64,000 nucleotides of DNA. Source: Myxococcales bacterium. GTDB lineage: Bacteria > Myxococcota_A > Polyangia > Polyangiales > Polyangiaceae. Shown here one piece after another: positions 55,222 to 64,000 of this stretch. Location: contig JADKKK010000006.1 in NCBI GenBank assembly GCA_016720545.1, forward strand, positions 365,501 through 429,500, in the 5' to 3' direction. The first letter of the stretch is position 1, and every line of letters starts with the position of its first letter. A program made the position numbers and the translations under genes. The notes below the pieces were generated by a model, which was not told the DNA's origin, searched no databases, and was given only the letters and a program-made list of their open reading frames with translations.

Positions 55222-55650
55222 TTGCCGGCCATCACACCCGGCGGGGCCACTCCGTACGAGGAGGGCTGGTCCATCCAGAAGACCCAGCAGGCGGCCGAGA
55301 TCCCTATCGAGGAGGCGCGAAGAAGGGGCCAGATCCTGGCTTGCAGGAGCACGGCCCCGACTGCCCCAGCCAAGACAAGTTTTGGTACGAGGCCACGGAG
55401 GCCATCCCGGGCCCCACCACCGCGCAGATGATGGCCTACGCCAAGAAATACCAGCGGCGAGGGCCCGACCCGGACAGGCGGGGCGCATACACAGGCCGGG
55501 CATCGACGCCGACGGCGAGAGGCAGTACCGCAACACCGCCGACCGGGAGAAGCTCTTTCCGCCCGCAACAGGCGGTGCGGGCTGGCCGGTGGGCGCCACA
55601 GGAAGGGGGTCGCAGGGAAGCTCGAGACCGCCATCGGCTCATGTGCGCAC
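55222..55650 (+). pseudogene. Frameshifted remnant of an unknown gene
   Basis: Three frames in turn give protein-like text: LPAITPGGATPYEEGWSIQK, then TQQAAEIPIEEARRRGQ; EHGPDCPSQDKFWYEATEAI, then PGPTTAQMMAYAKKYQ; and RPGIDADGERQYRNTADREK, then LFPPATGGAGWPVGATG. Shifts near 55335 and 55480 would be needed to join them. I recognise no family. It fills the 637-bp gap between the lyase gene and the acyltransferase gene, and no other gene is visible there. Confidence 0.35.
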
Positions 55651-55755
55651 CGCGCGTCGTGGTCGAACAGAGGTCGACCCAAGGCGCGGCCCGACGCGTC
55701 GAGGGCCCGACCCTAAGAAGACCTGGTCAAGCCCTGACACAACACCCCCTCGGAC

Positions 55756-56571
55756 GTGTGCTACGCCCTTGGCGTGACCACCGTGACCACCGGCGTCTCC
55801 GACGTCTCCGCGCTCCCCCCCACGCGCCGCCTGAAGTCGTCGATCCCCCGCTACGCGGCGGGGTTCGGCATCATCGCCGCGGTTTCGGTGGTCGGCATGC
55901 CGCTGGCGCTTCTGCTGCTGCCCTCGCGCACGCTTCGCATCAAGCTCACCAACGTGCTCGGCAAGATCACGGGGAGCGCCGTCACGTGGATGTCGGGCGC
56001 GCGCACGACCTTCGTGAACCGCGAGGGCATCAACGACCAGTTCCCGGCGATCTACGTGATGAACCACACGTCGACGCTCGACATGTTCCTCGCCATCTGG
56101 CTGTGCCCCATCGGCGGGTGCGGGGTGACGAAGAAGGAGGTCACCAAGGTGCCGTTCCTCGGGCAGCTCTACAAGCTGTCGGGCCACCTCCTCCTCGACC
56201 GCGGCGACAAGAACCAGGCGGTCGGCGAGCTCACCGCGGCGGCCGCGCTCATGAAGAAGCACCGCCTCGCGTGCTGGATCCTCCCGGAGGGCACGCGCAG
56301 CCGCGACGGCAAGCTCCGCCCGTTCAAGACCGGGTTCGTGCACCTGGCCATCGCCACGGGGCTGCCGGTGGTGCCCGTGGTCGTGCACGGCGCCGACCGT
56401 ATCTGGCCGAAAGGTTTCACCTTTCACAAGGGTGAGCTCCCCATCGAGGTGCTGCCGCCGATCGACACGTCGGGCTGGACGGCGGAGACCTCGAAGGAGC
56501 ACGCGCAGGCGGTGCACGACCTCGTCGCCGAGACCCTCGCTCGTCGGTGCGCGCCCTCGGGCGTCAGCTGA
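55756..56571 (+). CDS. 1-acyl-sn-glycerol-3-phosphate acyltransferase family (PlsC)
   Basis: The 271-residue product is an inner-membrane acyltransferase that acylates lysophosphatidate to phosphatidate. One N-terminal membrane helix (YAAGFGIIAAVSVVGMPLAL) is followed by the four family blocks. The H-x4-D catalytic pair is in VMNHTSTLDMFLA, block II is HLLLDRGDK, block III is WILPEGTRSRDGKLRPFKTG and block IV is GLPVVPVVVHGADRIWPKG. The GTG start is tentative; a second GTG six codons on (VTTVTTGVSD) is possible. It stands alone. Confidence 0.88.
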   Translation: MCYALGVTTVTTGVSDVSALPPTRRLKSSIPRYAAGFGIIAAVSVVGMPLALLLLPSRTLRIKLTNVLGKITGSAVTWMSGARTTFVNREGINDQFPAIYVMNHTSTLDMFLAIWLCPIGGCGVTKKEVTKVPFLGQLYKLSGHLLLDRGDKNQAVGELTAAAALMKKHRLACWILPEGTRSRDGKLRPFKTGFVHLAIATGLPVVPVVVHGADRIWPKGFTFHKGELPIEVLPPIDTSGWTAETSKEHAQAVHDLVAETLARRCAPSGVS

Positions 56572-56699
56572 GCATCGGGGCGGCGCTCTGACGCGCCCCT
56601 CCGGGCGCGAACAGGCGCGGACGCGGACACTCTCGAGCCCGTGTGCGTCGTGACGATCGTCTTCGACATTCGCGCGAGGTGCTCTAAGACTCGAAGGGT

Positions 56700-57902
56700 A
56701 TGCTGAAGCGCCTCGCGTTCGTGCTCACGCTCGCGCCCTTCGTCGGCGCGTGCGAGCCTGGCGTCGCCCCAAGCGAGGACCCGCAGCTCATCGAGCCCAC
56801 CCCCACCGCGGTGACCCCGCCCGGGCCTCCGCCGGCCACACCAAGCGCAAACGACGGGCGCTGGCTGATGGCCTATTACGTGGGCTACGAGCGCAGCCTG
56901 CTGCCCCCGGCGGACATCGAGTGGGCGAACCTCACGCACCTCGCGGTGGGCGCCGTGCTCCCCAAGGCCGACGGCACGCTCGACACCACGTACGCCATCG
57001 ATCCGGTCAAGGGTCCCGCGATGGCGAAGGAGCTCGTGGACCTGGCGCACGCCAACAACAAGAAGGCCCTCGTCATGGTGGGCGGCGAAGGCACGCACGA
57101 CGGGTGGGTCGCGGCGGCGGCCGAGAAGCGCCTCCCGACGCTGGTGAGCGCGCTCGTCGCCCTCCGGAAGGCGGTCGGCTACGACGGGTACGACCTCGAC
57201 TGGGAGCCCGTGCCCCCGGCCGACGAGCCCGCGCTGCTCGCGCTCTTCCGCGCCCTGAGAGCGGCCGATCCCGGCGCGCTGCTGACCATGCCCGTCAACT
57301 GGCTCGCGACGGGCACCGCGGCGGTGTCCGGGGTGTACGCCAAGCTCGCGCCCCTGGTCGACCGCCTGAACATCATGACGTACGGCATGGCGAGAGACTG
57401 GCCAGGCTGGAAGACGTGGCACTCGTCGGCGCTCGATGGCGCCGCCCCCGGCACACCCTCGTCGGTGAAGTCCTCGGTCACCGCGTACCTCGCCGCCGGC
57501 GTCCCCGCGGCGAAGCTCGGGGTGGGCGCGGGGTTCTACGGCACCTGCTGGGGCGGCGGGGTGAGCGCGCCCGGCCAGACGGTCGGCACCTCCAAGGTGC
57601 TCGCGAACGATCACGTGATGAGCTATCGGGCGATCGTCGAAGGGTATCTGAAGCCTGGCGCCCGAAAGTGGGACTCGGTCGCGAGCGTGCCGTATCTCGG
57701 CTTCGCCGCGCCCACCGGCGCGCAAAAGTGCACGTTCGTGACCTACGAAGACGAGGAGTCCGCGGCGGCGAAGGCCGCGTACGTGAAGACGGCGGGGCTC
57801 GGCGGCGTCATCGTGTGGACGCTGAACCAGGGGCACCTGCCGTCGCGCCCTACCGGCGGTCGAAACCCCATGATGCGGACCCTGCACGACGGGATCCGGT
57901 AG
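56700..57902 (+). CDS. Glycoside hydrolase family 18 (chitinase-like) lipoprotein
   Basis: The 400-residue product has a lipoprotein signal LKRLAFVLTLAPFVGAC and a Pro-rich spacer, then a GH18 barrel. It begins GRWLMAYYVGYERSLLPPAD. The catalytic motif D-x-x-D-x-D-x-E is YDGYDLDWEP, with Glu as acid/base. LNIMTYGMARDWPGWKTWHS supplies the later barrel strand and GGVIVWTLNQGHLP the final one. It probably cleaves chitin or other GlcNAc polymers, or peptidoglycan-related glycans, at the cell surface, in keeping with a predatory or degradative lifestyle. Confidence 0.87.
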   Translation: MLKRLAFVLTLAPFVGACEPGVAPSEDPQLIEPTPTAVTPPGPPPATPSANDGRWLMAYYVGYERSLLPPADIEWANLTHLAVGAVLPKADGTLDTTYAIDPVKGPAMAKELVDLAHANNKKALVMVGGEGTHDGWVAAAAEKRLPTLVSALVALRKAVGYDGYDLDWEPVPPADEPALLALFRALRAADPGALLTMPVNWLATGTAAVSGVYAKLAPLVDRLNIMTYGMARDWPGWKTWHSSALDGAAPGTPSSVKSSVTAYLAAGVPAAKLGVGAGFYGTCWGGGVSAPGQTVGTSKVLANDHVMSYRAIVEGYLKPGARKWDSVASVPYLGFAAPTGAQKCTFVTYEDEESAAAKAAYVKTAGLGGVIVWTLNQGHLPSRPTGGRNPMMRTLHDGIR

Positions 57903-57945
57903 CGGGCGGCGCGAGCGGGCCCGCGCTACGCTCGAGAGAAGTCCG

Positions 57946-58764
57946 ATGCGCTCCCCCACGCCCACGCCCGCCCCCGCGCGCTCGCCGGTCTACGCCCTCG
58001 CCGTCGCGCTCGGCGCGCTCGTCGCGTGCGGCGCGGCCCTCGACCTCCCCCAGGAGCCGAGCCTGACGACCGCGAGCCCGGTGGACGGCGGGCAGGCCCC
58101 GCTCCCCCTGCCCAGCCCCCCGCCACCCGACGCGGGGTCCGGTGACGCCGGCCCGACCGACGCCGCGGCCGACGCAGCCGACGCGGCCGACGCCGCGCGC
58201 TGCCCCACGGGCATGATCGAAATAGGTGGAAGCTGCATGGATCGGTACGAGGCGCCGAACGAGGCCGGCGCCCGGCCACTCGCGTTCAAGACCGCGCCGG
58301 AGGGCGAGGCCTGGTGTGTCGGGCGGGGCAAGCGCCTCTGCACCGAGACCGAGTGGGTGCGCGCGTGCGAGGGCCCGTCGGGCAACGAGTTCCCCTACGG
58401 CGACGCGTACCGCCGAGGCGCCTGCAACGACGACAAGAGCTGGCGCGTCCCGAACTGGACGACGCTCGCCACCTACCCCAGCGCCACCGCGAGCGCCGAG
58501 GCCGCGCGGCTCTACCAGGCCGATCCGAGCGGCGCGCGCGCGGCGTGTGTGTCTTCGGAGGGCGTCCACGACCTGCCGGGCAACGTGGCGGAGTGGGTGG
58601 TACGCACGTTTCCCCACGCGAGCAACCACGAGCACGTCTTGAAGGGCTGCTACTGGGCGGGCTGCTACGGCGGGGCTCACCCGAGCTGCGCCTCGGCGAA
58701 CTCGGCGCACCCAGGCGCCTTCCGCACCTACGAGGCCGGGTTTCGCTGCTGCCTCACGCCCTGA
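57946..58764 (+). CDS. SUMF1/FGE-type domain lipoprotein
   Basis: The 272-residue product has a signal VYALAVALGALVACG, a Pro/Asp/Ala-rich spacer (TDAAADAADAADAARC) and a formylglycine-generating-enzyme-like domain: MIEIGGSCMDRYEAPNEAG, GKRLCTETEWVRACEG, GVHDLPGNVAEWVVR and AFRTYEAGFRCCLTP. The true FGE active-site Cys pair is not clear, so it is probably a structural or binding member of the family, as are many myxobacterial copies. It converges on the ferritin-like gene with only about 20 bp between stops. Confidence 0.82.
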   Translation: MRSPTPTPAPARSPVYALAVALGALVACGAALDLPQEPSLTTASPVDGGQAPLPLPSPPPPDAGSGDAGPTDAAADAADAADAARCPTGMIEIGGSCMDRYEAPNEAGARPLAFKTAPEGEAWCVGRGKRLCTETEWVRACEGPSGNEFPYGDAYRRGACNDDKSWRVPNWTTLATYPSATASAEAARLYQADPSGARAACVSSEGVHDLPGNVAEWVVRTFPHASNHEHVLKGCYWAGCYGGAHPSCASANSAHPGAFRTYEAGFRCCLTP

Positions 58765-58785
58765 GCCGCCCGACGACTGCGCCGC

Positions 58786-59880
58786 TCAGAGAGTGGCGAG
58801 GAGCGGCTCGAGGAGGCCTCGCTCGCGGACGCCCTGGCCACGCCTGAACGCCGCGATCTCTTCGTCGCGCACATGCGTGAGGTCTGCAAAGGTCTCGCGC
58901 AGCCACTGGAGCGTCCGCAGCGCGAGCGCCGCGTGGCGCGCCTCGTCGTCCGCGACGCCGCGGTAGAGCTCCGCGAGGCGGGGATCCGTCTCGGCGCGGC
59001 TCGCCTCGTCGGCGCGGGCCGCCGCGAGCGTCTCGCCCACGGCCCCGCCGCGAAACACGTCGCGGTAGAGCGCCTCGGCCGCCCGTGGCCCCGCGCGGAG
59101 CGGCGCCGCAGCGGCCTCGAGGGGACCAGGACGGAGCGCGCCCCCGCCGAGGCGCGCGACCCACGCGAACGTGTCCGACGCGTGGCGCACCTCGTCGGCG
59201 AGGGCCCGCGCGGTCTCCGCGAGCAGCCACGTCGGCGCCCCGAGCGCGACGAGCTCGGCCACCGTGCGCGCGAACGCGGCCACGCTCGCGTGCTCCTCGA
59301 GCGCCGCAGCGCGAAGCCTCGCGAGCGCCGCGGGCACTCGCTCGTCGGTGGCCTCGAGCAGGCCGCCCTCCACGTCTTCGGCGGGCGCAGCGCCGCGCTC
59401 GGGCTCGGCGCGCGCCACGTGCACCTCGCCGTCCACGACGAGCGGCCGCCCCTCGTAGATGATGGGCCCCGCCTGGCACGTCCCGGTCTTCGAGAAGGTC
59501 GCGCCGTTGAAGCCGAGGGCACAACTGAGCGGCGGACCGCAGTCCGCGTCAGTCCGGCAGGTCTTCCCGACCACGGGCTTCGACGGCTTCGCCACCGCCT
59601 GCGTCGTCGGTGCCGTCGTCGCGACGGTCGTCGGTGCCGTCGTCGCGACGGTCGTCGGTGCCGTCATCGCTGACGGGACGGTGTTCGCGCTCGGCGCGGC
59701 GCTCGCGCTCGGCGCCGACGTCGCGAGAGGCATCTCGGGCGAGGGAGATGTTGCGGTGGCGGGCGGTGGCGGCAGCTCGACGGCCGCGGGCGTCTCCGGC
59801 TCCTTGCACCCGCCGAGGATCGCGAGGTTAACGAGGACGAGCGTGGGGATACGCGAGGAGGTCCACATGACCGAGAGCAT
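58786..59880 (-). CDS. Lipoprotein with ferritin-like helical domain
   Basis: The 364-residue product has a lipoprotein signal SRIPTLVLVNLAILGGC. A spacer has a repeated TTVATTAPTT unit, and a short Cys-bearing module follows (CRTDADCGPPLSCALGFNG). The C-terminal 200 residues form a ferritin-like bundle with the carboxylate/His pattern RAAALEEHASVAAFARTVAE, ALADEVRHASDTFAWV and YRGVADDEARHAALALRTL. These E-x2-H pairs would bind a di-iron centre. Such surface ferritin-like proteins are common in myxobacteria, and their role is unknown. A second Met four residues in (MWTSSRIPTL) is an equally good start. Confidence 0.78.
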   Translation of the reverse strand: MLSVMWTSSRIPTLVLVNLAILGGCKEPETPAAVELPPPPATATSPSPEMPLATSAPSASAAPSANTVPSAMTAPTTVATTAPTTVATTAPTTQAVAKPSKPVVGKTCRTDADCGPPLSCALGFNGATFSKTGTCQAGPIIYEGRPLVVDGEVHVARAEPERGAAPAEDVEGGLLEATDERVPAALARLRAAALEEHASVAAFARTVAELVALGAPTWLLAETARALADEVRHASDTFAWVARLGGGALRPGPLEAAAAPLRAGPRAAEALYRDVFRGGAVGETLAAARADEASRAETDPRLAELYRGVADDEARHAALALRTLQWLRETFADLTHVRDEEIAAFRRGQGVRERGLLEPLLATL

Positions 59881-59893
59881 ACCCTCTCGGTCT

Positions 59894-59940
59894 GAGGACA
59901 GGACATAGGTGACACCTTAAGGACAGGACATAGGTAACAG
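59894..59940. repeat. Tandem terminal repeats of an IS481-type element
   Basis: Two direct copies of GAGGACAGGACATAGGTGAC and AAGGACAGGACATAGGTAAC lie 25 bp apart. On the other strand they read TGTTACCTATGTCC and TGTCACCTATGTCC, the typical doubled end of IS481 elements. Only this end is present. Confidence 0.65.
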
Positions 59941-59955
59941 GTGCGACGTCCAGGG

Positions 59956-60090
59956 ATGCCCTGGAGGAAGGACGGAACGATGGACCTGAGGGAAGAGCTC
60001 GTGTTGCGGGCGAAGGCGCCCGGCGCGTGCATTGCGGCGCCGTGCCGCGAGTTCGGGGTGAGCAGAAGGACCCGCGGACGAAAGCCCCAC
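59956..60090 (+). pseudogene. IS481-type transposase, N-terminal fragment
   Basis: The ATG frame reads MPWRKDGTMDLREELVLRAK, then APGACIAAPCREFGVSRRT, matching the start of IS481 transposases (MPWxET..MxxRxxFI......S...CREFGISRKTGYK). It ends in low-complexity sequence after RRTRGRKP. The helix-turn-helix start survives but the DDE domain is gone. Confidence 0.6.
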
Positions 60091-60420
60091 CCACGCGGTG
60101 GCCGTCCGCGCGCATCCCATCCCGCGCACCGCGCACACCGCGCACCGCGCCCCCACGCAGGGCCAGAACAAAATGGGAAAAGGCCCCACCACACTCTTCC
60201 GCGCTACCGTTGCTCCCTCTCGGGCCTGGCGGGTTCACGTTTCCGAGTCGGTGAGACCGTGACCCCCTCTCTGTAGTCCTCCCCCGGGGCCCCGTCGAGT
60301 GAAATGCACGGGCTCACCGCCCACTCTCCGAGCGGCCCCCCCAACTTGATCTCTCGGCGCAAGGTGACACCATGCCCGCCTCGCCGGGCACCCCGCCAAC
60401 GCGCGAAAAGGAACCGTCCA
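60091..60420. other. Gap with no gene seen
   Basis: The sequence after the transposase fragment contains a run of GCGCACCGCGC-type repeats near 60125-60155 and no conserved frame. It includes the upstream region of the metalloprotease gene. No promoter is recognisable. Confidence 0.4.
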
Positions 60421-62783
60421 TGCGCGCTGCCGTCGTCGCCTCCGTACTCGCCTCGTTTGCCTCGTTCGCCGCGGGCAGCACCTTCACGACCCCGGCGCGC
60501 GCCGAGACCGCAGCGGGCGCTGAGGACGGGGGCGCGCTCGTCTACGAGAGCGGCCAGGCGCGGCTCTTCGCGGGCACGCCCGCCCGGCTCGACGCGCGCT
60601 CCCGCGCCCTCCGCGGCGACGCGAAGGCCCGCGCGGTCCTGAAGGCGCTCGCGCCGGCGTCGCAGACGCCCGGCCTCTCGCTGGTGCGCACCTCGAGCGA
60701 GCGCTTCGGGGACGGCGACGAGATCCTCTCGTACGGGGAGGTGTACCGCGGGCTGCCGGTCGTCGGCTACGGCGCCACGGTGCGGCTCGATCGGAGGGGC
60801 GAGGCCGTGTTCTCCTCCGTCGAGCTGCCGAGCGCGCTCCCCGCGACCACGTCGCCGCGGCTCACCCGCGCGGAGGCGGCCGACGTGGTCGCGCGCAGGT
60901 TCCACATCGCGGTGACCGACGCCGACGCCTACCTGCTCATCACGCACACGTGGGAAGGGCCGCGGCTGGCGTACGCCGTGCTGCCGTCCGCGCCGCTCGC
61001 GTCCGGCGCGCGCCCCCGCTTCCTGGTCGACGCGAACGACGGCGTGCTGCTCGAGGCGCGCGACATGCGCACCTTCGTGGACGCGCAGGTGCACGCCTCG
61101 AACCCCGAGAAGAGCAAGCCCCTGCAGCTCTTGCCGTTGGCGATGGACCCGGTGGCGGGCAAGCTCGAGAACCCGTTCCTGGCCACGTTCAATTGTGTCG
61201 ACCGCAAGGAGGTGCGCGACCTCTCGTTCAGCGGCTTCAAGCTGAAGGTCCACGTGTGCAGCCTCGCGCAGCTCGCCGTCCCGAACGCCGCGGGCGCCTT
61301 CGTGTACGCCCCCAAAGACGTGCCCGATCCGGGGGCCGCCGAGGACGAATACGCTGAAGTTTCCATGTATTACCACGCCACCCGGGCGTACGAGTTCTTC
61401 CGCAAGCTGCAGGGCGTGGCCGACGCGCAGGTGGTCGCCGACAAGCCGCTCCGCACCATCGCGAACCTCCGCCTCGCCGCGGGCATCCAGACCGGCGACA
61501 TCGCGAGCGCGGGCGATCCGAACAAGCCACTCGAGCCCTTCCAGAACGCGTTCTTCTCCCCGAAGAGCGGCGGCCTGGGCGACATCTTCGGGCAGATTTA
61601 CGGCTTCTCCGACGGCGCCATGTGGTTCGGCCAGGGCCCGCGCCGCGACTACGCCTACGACGGCGACGTGGTCTACCACGAGCTCGGACACGCGGTGGTC
61701 GACCACTCGCTGAAGCTCGGGGCGTGGACCATCGACCCGCGCGGCGCGAGCGCGGCGCCGGGCGCGATGAACGAGGGCCTCGCCGACTACTTCTCGTCGG
61801 CCATCACCGGCGACGCGGACGTGGGCGAGTACGCCTCGAAAGACTTCTCCGAGACGGCGCGCGTCATCCGCACCCTCGACAACAAGGACACCTGCGACTC
61901 GGCCATCGTCGGCGAGGTGCACTTCGACTCGACCCTGTTCTCCGGCGCCCTCTGGGAGGCTCGCACGAAGCTGCCCGAGGCCGATCGGGAGAAGCTCGAC
62001 GCGGCGATCTACAAGAGCATGCGCACGAACGCCGGCCGCAGCCGTGCATCTTACATGGATCTCGCCAAGCTGTTCCTCGCGACCGTCGGCGCGGATCTGC
62101 CGGCGGCCAAGCCCGTGCTCGAGGCGGCGTTCACCGGGCGCGGCGTGCTCCCGCTCTGCGGGCGCGTGCGCACCTTCGACGGCAAGCCCGTCGAGGCGCC
62201 GCAGGGGGGCCCGTACGCCGCGCCGGGCAAGGCCGCGGTGGGCCAGCGCGAGCTCGCCCCGGGCATCGTGCAGCTCAAGGCCGCCATCCCGGCGGGCGCG
62301 CTCCGAGCCACCTACTCCTTCAAGGTCATCGACCGCGGCGGCGGCGGCGGCCTGTTCGGCGGCGGCGGCACGCCGTTCACGCCCGTGGTGCTCGTGAAGT
62401 TCGACGCGCCCATCACCTGGACCACGACGGCCAGGGTCACGAGCGACGCCGACCTCAACCTGACGCTCGAGGCGAAGGCCTCGTCGATCACCTTCGACCT
62501 GCCGGAGGGCGTGAAGGAGGTCTACGTGCAGATCGCGAACAACGGCGATCAAGACGGCTACTACGGCACGCAGAGCGTCGCTTTCGAGCTGCCCCCCGCG
62601 CTGCCCGCGCCCGCGCCCGCGCCTCCCGCCGCGCCTCCCGCGGCCGCCGGTCCCACCGAGACCTCGGGCTGCGCGGTGCGCGCGCCGGGGAACGCGGGCT
62701 CGCCCAGCGGCCACGCGGGCGCCGCCCTGCTCTTCGCGACCGCCCTCGGGGTCGGGCTCGCCGCGCGCCGGCGCCGCGGATAG
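60421..62783 (+). CDS. Secreted gluzincin metalloprotease (M4/M36-like) with MYXO-CTERM-type tail
   Basis: The 787-residue product has a signal peptide RAAVVASVLASFASFAAGS and a propeptide of FTP/PepSY type (YRGLPVVGYGATVRLDRRGE). The zinc site is VVYHELGHAVVDHS (H-E-x2-H), with the third ligand in NEGLADYFSSAITG about 30 residues on. The C-terminal part is a beta-sandwich (LTLEAKASSITFDLPEGVKE, VYVQIANNGDQDGYYG) and a Pro-rich linker. The tail has Cys in TETSGCAVRA, a hydrophobic helix (GAALLFATALGVGLAA) and RRRRG, matching the MYXO-CTERM type. It is likely exported and surface anchored. A start 16 codons upstream is possible but lacks a signal shape. Confidence 0.85.
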
Positions 62784-62837
62784 CGGATGACGCGCTTTCG
62801 GGCATGCGCGGTGGCCGGAGTGCGCTATCAACACGCT

Positions 62838-64000
62838 GTGAAGTCCGCGACCTTTGGCACGCGCGGTGGCAGTCGGGGACGTGGCGTCCGCGGCGTGCGC
62901 TCCGTCGTCGTTGCGGCGGTCCTCGCCGCTGGCGCGTCGCTCGGCCTCGCCTGCTCCGCCGATGAGACGCCCATGTCCGACGACCTCGAGAGCGATCTGA
63001 CCTCGTTCCGCTCGTCGGCCGACCCCCTGGAAGACCGTGACTTCGCCGACGACCTGGACCGGCGCTTCATTCGCGCGGCGAGCGCGAACCTCGACGAGGC
63101 GGCCTTCAGCAAGAAATGGGACGCGTCGCTCGAGAGCTCCGTGCTCTTCATGCGCGCGTACCCCGCGGCTTACCACGCGGATCTACTACAGATTCCAACA
63201 AAGCGCATCCTCGGGGCGGAGGGGCTCTGCTTCGGCGATGCGCACCCTGACAACTTCGGCTTCTTGAACGTCGGCGGCGCGACGGTCTTCTCGTTCAACG
63301 ACCTCGACGACGCCGGGTACTGCCCAATCGCGTTCGACGCGGCCCGCTACTTCGCGGTGCTCCGCCTCTACTTCGACGACAAGGACCTCAGCGCGGAGGT
63401 GCTCGAGCAGTACGTCGACACGGTGAAGGACCCGCTGCGCGCGGTGTGGCTGACGAGCTCCGCCGCGCCCGACTGGGCCGCCGTGCGCGCCTCGGTGCTC
63501 GCCGACTGGACCCGAGGCGACTCCCTCGCGCTAGGCGGCGAGCTGTCGGCGCTCGAAGGGCCCGAGCGCGAGGCCGTGCTCCGCGTCGCCGGAGCCGACC
63601 CCACCCTCTCCACCTACCGCGTGCTCGACCTCGCCGCCTTCGCCCGGAACGCGGGGGGGAGCGGCGGCCTCCGACGCTACTGGCTCCTCGTCGAGAAGGG
63701 CAGCGGCGCGGCCACGCGGCGCACGATCCTCGAGCTCAAGGAGACCGCGACGCCCGGCGCCGCCTTCGGACGCCACTCGAAGCAGCTGCCGATCGCCTCG
63801 CGCCTCACCACGCTGAAGTCCACGTTCTGGGGCGGCTCGCCGAACGACGACTACTTCCATGTCTCGCTCTTGGGCGGGCGGTTTCTCGTGCGCGACCGCG
63901 CCACCAAGAAGAGCGTAAAGCTCGATCCGAAGGGCGGAAAGGCCACGATCGACGTGCTGCGGGCGCAAGCGAGCGTGATGGCGCGGCACCAGTCGAAGTA
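62838..64000 (+). CDS. DUF2252 lipoprotein (truncated by window end)
   Basis: A GTG start gives a signal with hydrophobic core VVVAAVLAAGASLGLACSAD, a lipobox. The protein then shows DUF2252 blocks: FMRAYPAAYHADLL, ILGAEGLCFGDAHPDNFGFL, FSFNDLDDAGYCPIAFDAAR and RRYWLLVEKGSGAATRRTIL, then LELKET. The GDAHPDNFG and FNDLDD motifs are also those of kinase-like (APH-type) folds, so phosphotransfer is possible. The 3' end lies outside the window. It begins 54 bp after the metalloprotease stop. Confidence 0.85.
   Translation, partial: MKSATFGTRGGSRGRGVRGVRSVVVAAVLAAGASLGLACSADETPMSDDLESDLTSFRSSADPLEDRDFADDLDRRFIRAASANLDEAAFSKKWDASLESSVLFMRAYPAAYHADLLQIPTKRILGAEGLCFGDAHPDNFGFLNVGGATVFSFNDLDDAGYCPIAFDAARYFAVLRLYFDDKDLSAEVLEQYVDTVKDPLRAVWLTSSAAPDWAAVRASVLADWTRGDSLALGGELSALEGPEREAVLRVAGADPTLSTYRVLDLAAFARNAGGSGGLRRYWLLVEKGSGAATRRTILELKETATPGAAFGRHSKQLPIASRLTTLKSTFWGGSPNDDYFHVSLLGGRFLVRDRATKKSVKLDPKGGKATIDVLRAQASVMARHQSK

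Noticed and set aside
58761..58789. CTGAGC...GCTCAG inverted repeat between two convergent stops
   Set aside because: The stem is only 6 bp, the loop is long, and it overlaps one stop codon, so it is too weak to call a terminator.
60204..63176. 990-codon minus-strand frame opposite the metalloprotease
   Set aside because: It is another shadow frame, rich in Arg/Gly/Val/His, while the plus strand shows HExxH and family motifs.

Overview
The window is about 70% G+C and reads like a chromosome segment of a myxobacterium, probably a Polyangiales/Sorangium-type organism. The evidence is many lipoproteins, two eukaryote-like Ser/Thr kinases, C-terminal Cys-TM-Arg tails of MYXO-CTERM type on two secreted enzymes, a WD40-caspase protein, a DUF2252 protein and an NAD-linked [NiFe] hydrogenase locus. 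Many genes in the first 18 kb carry single-base frameshifts, and one stretch (4541-6050) is full of long G runs. Some of the apparent gene decay is therefore probably sequencing or assembly error and not biology.

Layout. 1-4.1 kb: an incomplete membrane-anchored protein and a CDP-alcohol phosphatidyltransferase on the minus strand, then a RbsA/RbsC-type sugar ABC transporter on the plus strand. 4.4-16.8 kb: an Rhs (YD-repeat) array on the minus strand. In transcription order it holds a full lipoprotein-NHL-Rhs gene with a toxin-like tip, its likely immunity gene, a shortened second rhs gene with the same signal peptide and a different tip, a second candidate immunity gene, an orphan core fragment, and a leucine-rich-repeat gene split by a degenerate insertion sequence. 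17-18.8 kb: a transposase fragment, a DUF1963 gene and a regulator fragment.

18.9-26.5 kb: hoxF-hoxU-hoxY-hoxH, followed by one open frame carrying the HoxW protease and HypF. The rest of the maturation set (hypC, a hypD-hypE fused frame, hypA, hypB) lies 20 kb away at 46.8-50.3 kb. Between the halves are copies of the hypF/hypC/hypD junction with shared deletion breakpoints, a 47-bp direct repeat and an IS91-type transposase fragment. The hydrogenase locus thus appears to have been split by rearrangement. The 20-kb intervening segment holds a VWA-domain lipoprotein, an intact ISL3-family element that interrupts a small membrane-protein gene, two Ser/Thr kinases, a kinase/DUF4384/WD40-caspase gene row, duplicated outer-membrane-protein and lipoprotein genes, and a coupled pair of lipoproteins.

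50.3-64 kb: mostly secreted or surface proteins. These are a TfoX-N protein, a trypsin-like lipoprotein, a VWA lipoprotein, a pectate-lyase-like protein, a PlsC acyltransferase, a GH18 chitinase-like lipoprotein, an SUMF1-type lipoprotein, a ferritin-like lipoprotein, an IS481 remnant, an M4/M36-like metalloprotease and a DUF2252 lipoprotein cut off by the window end.
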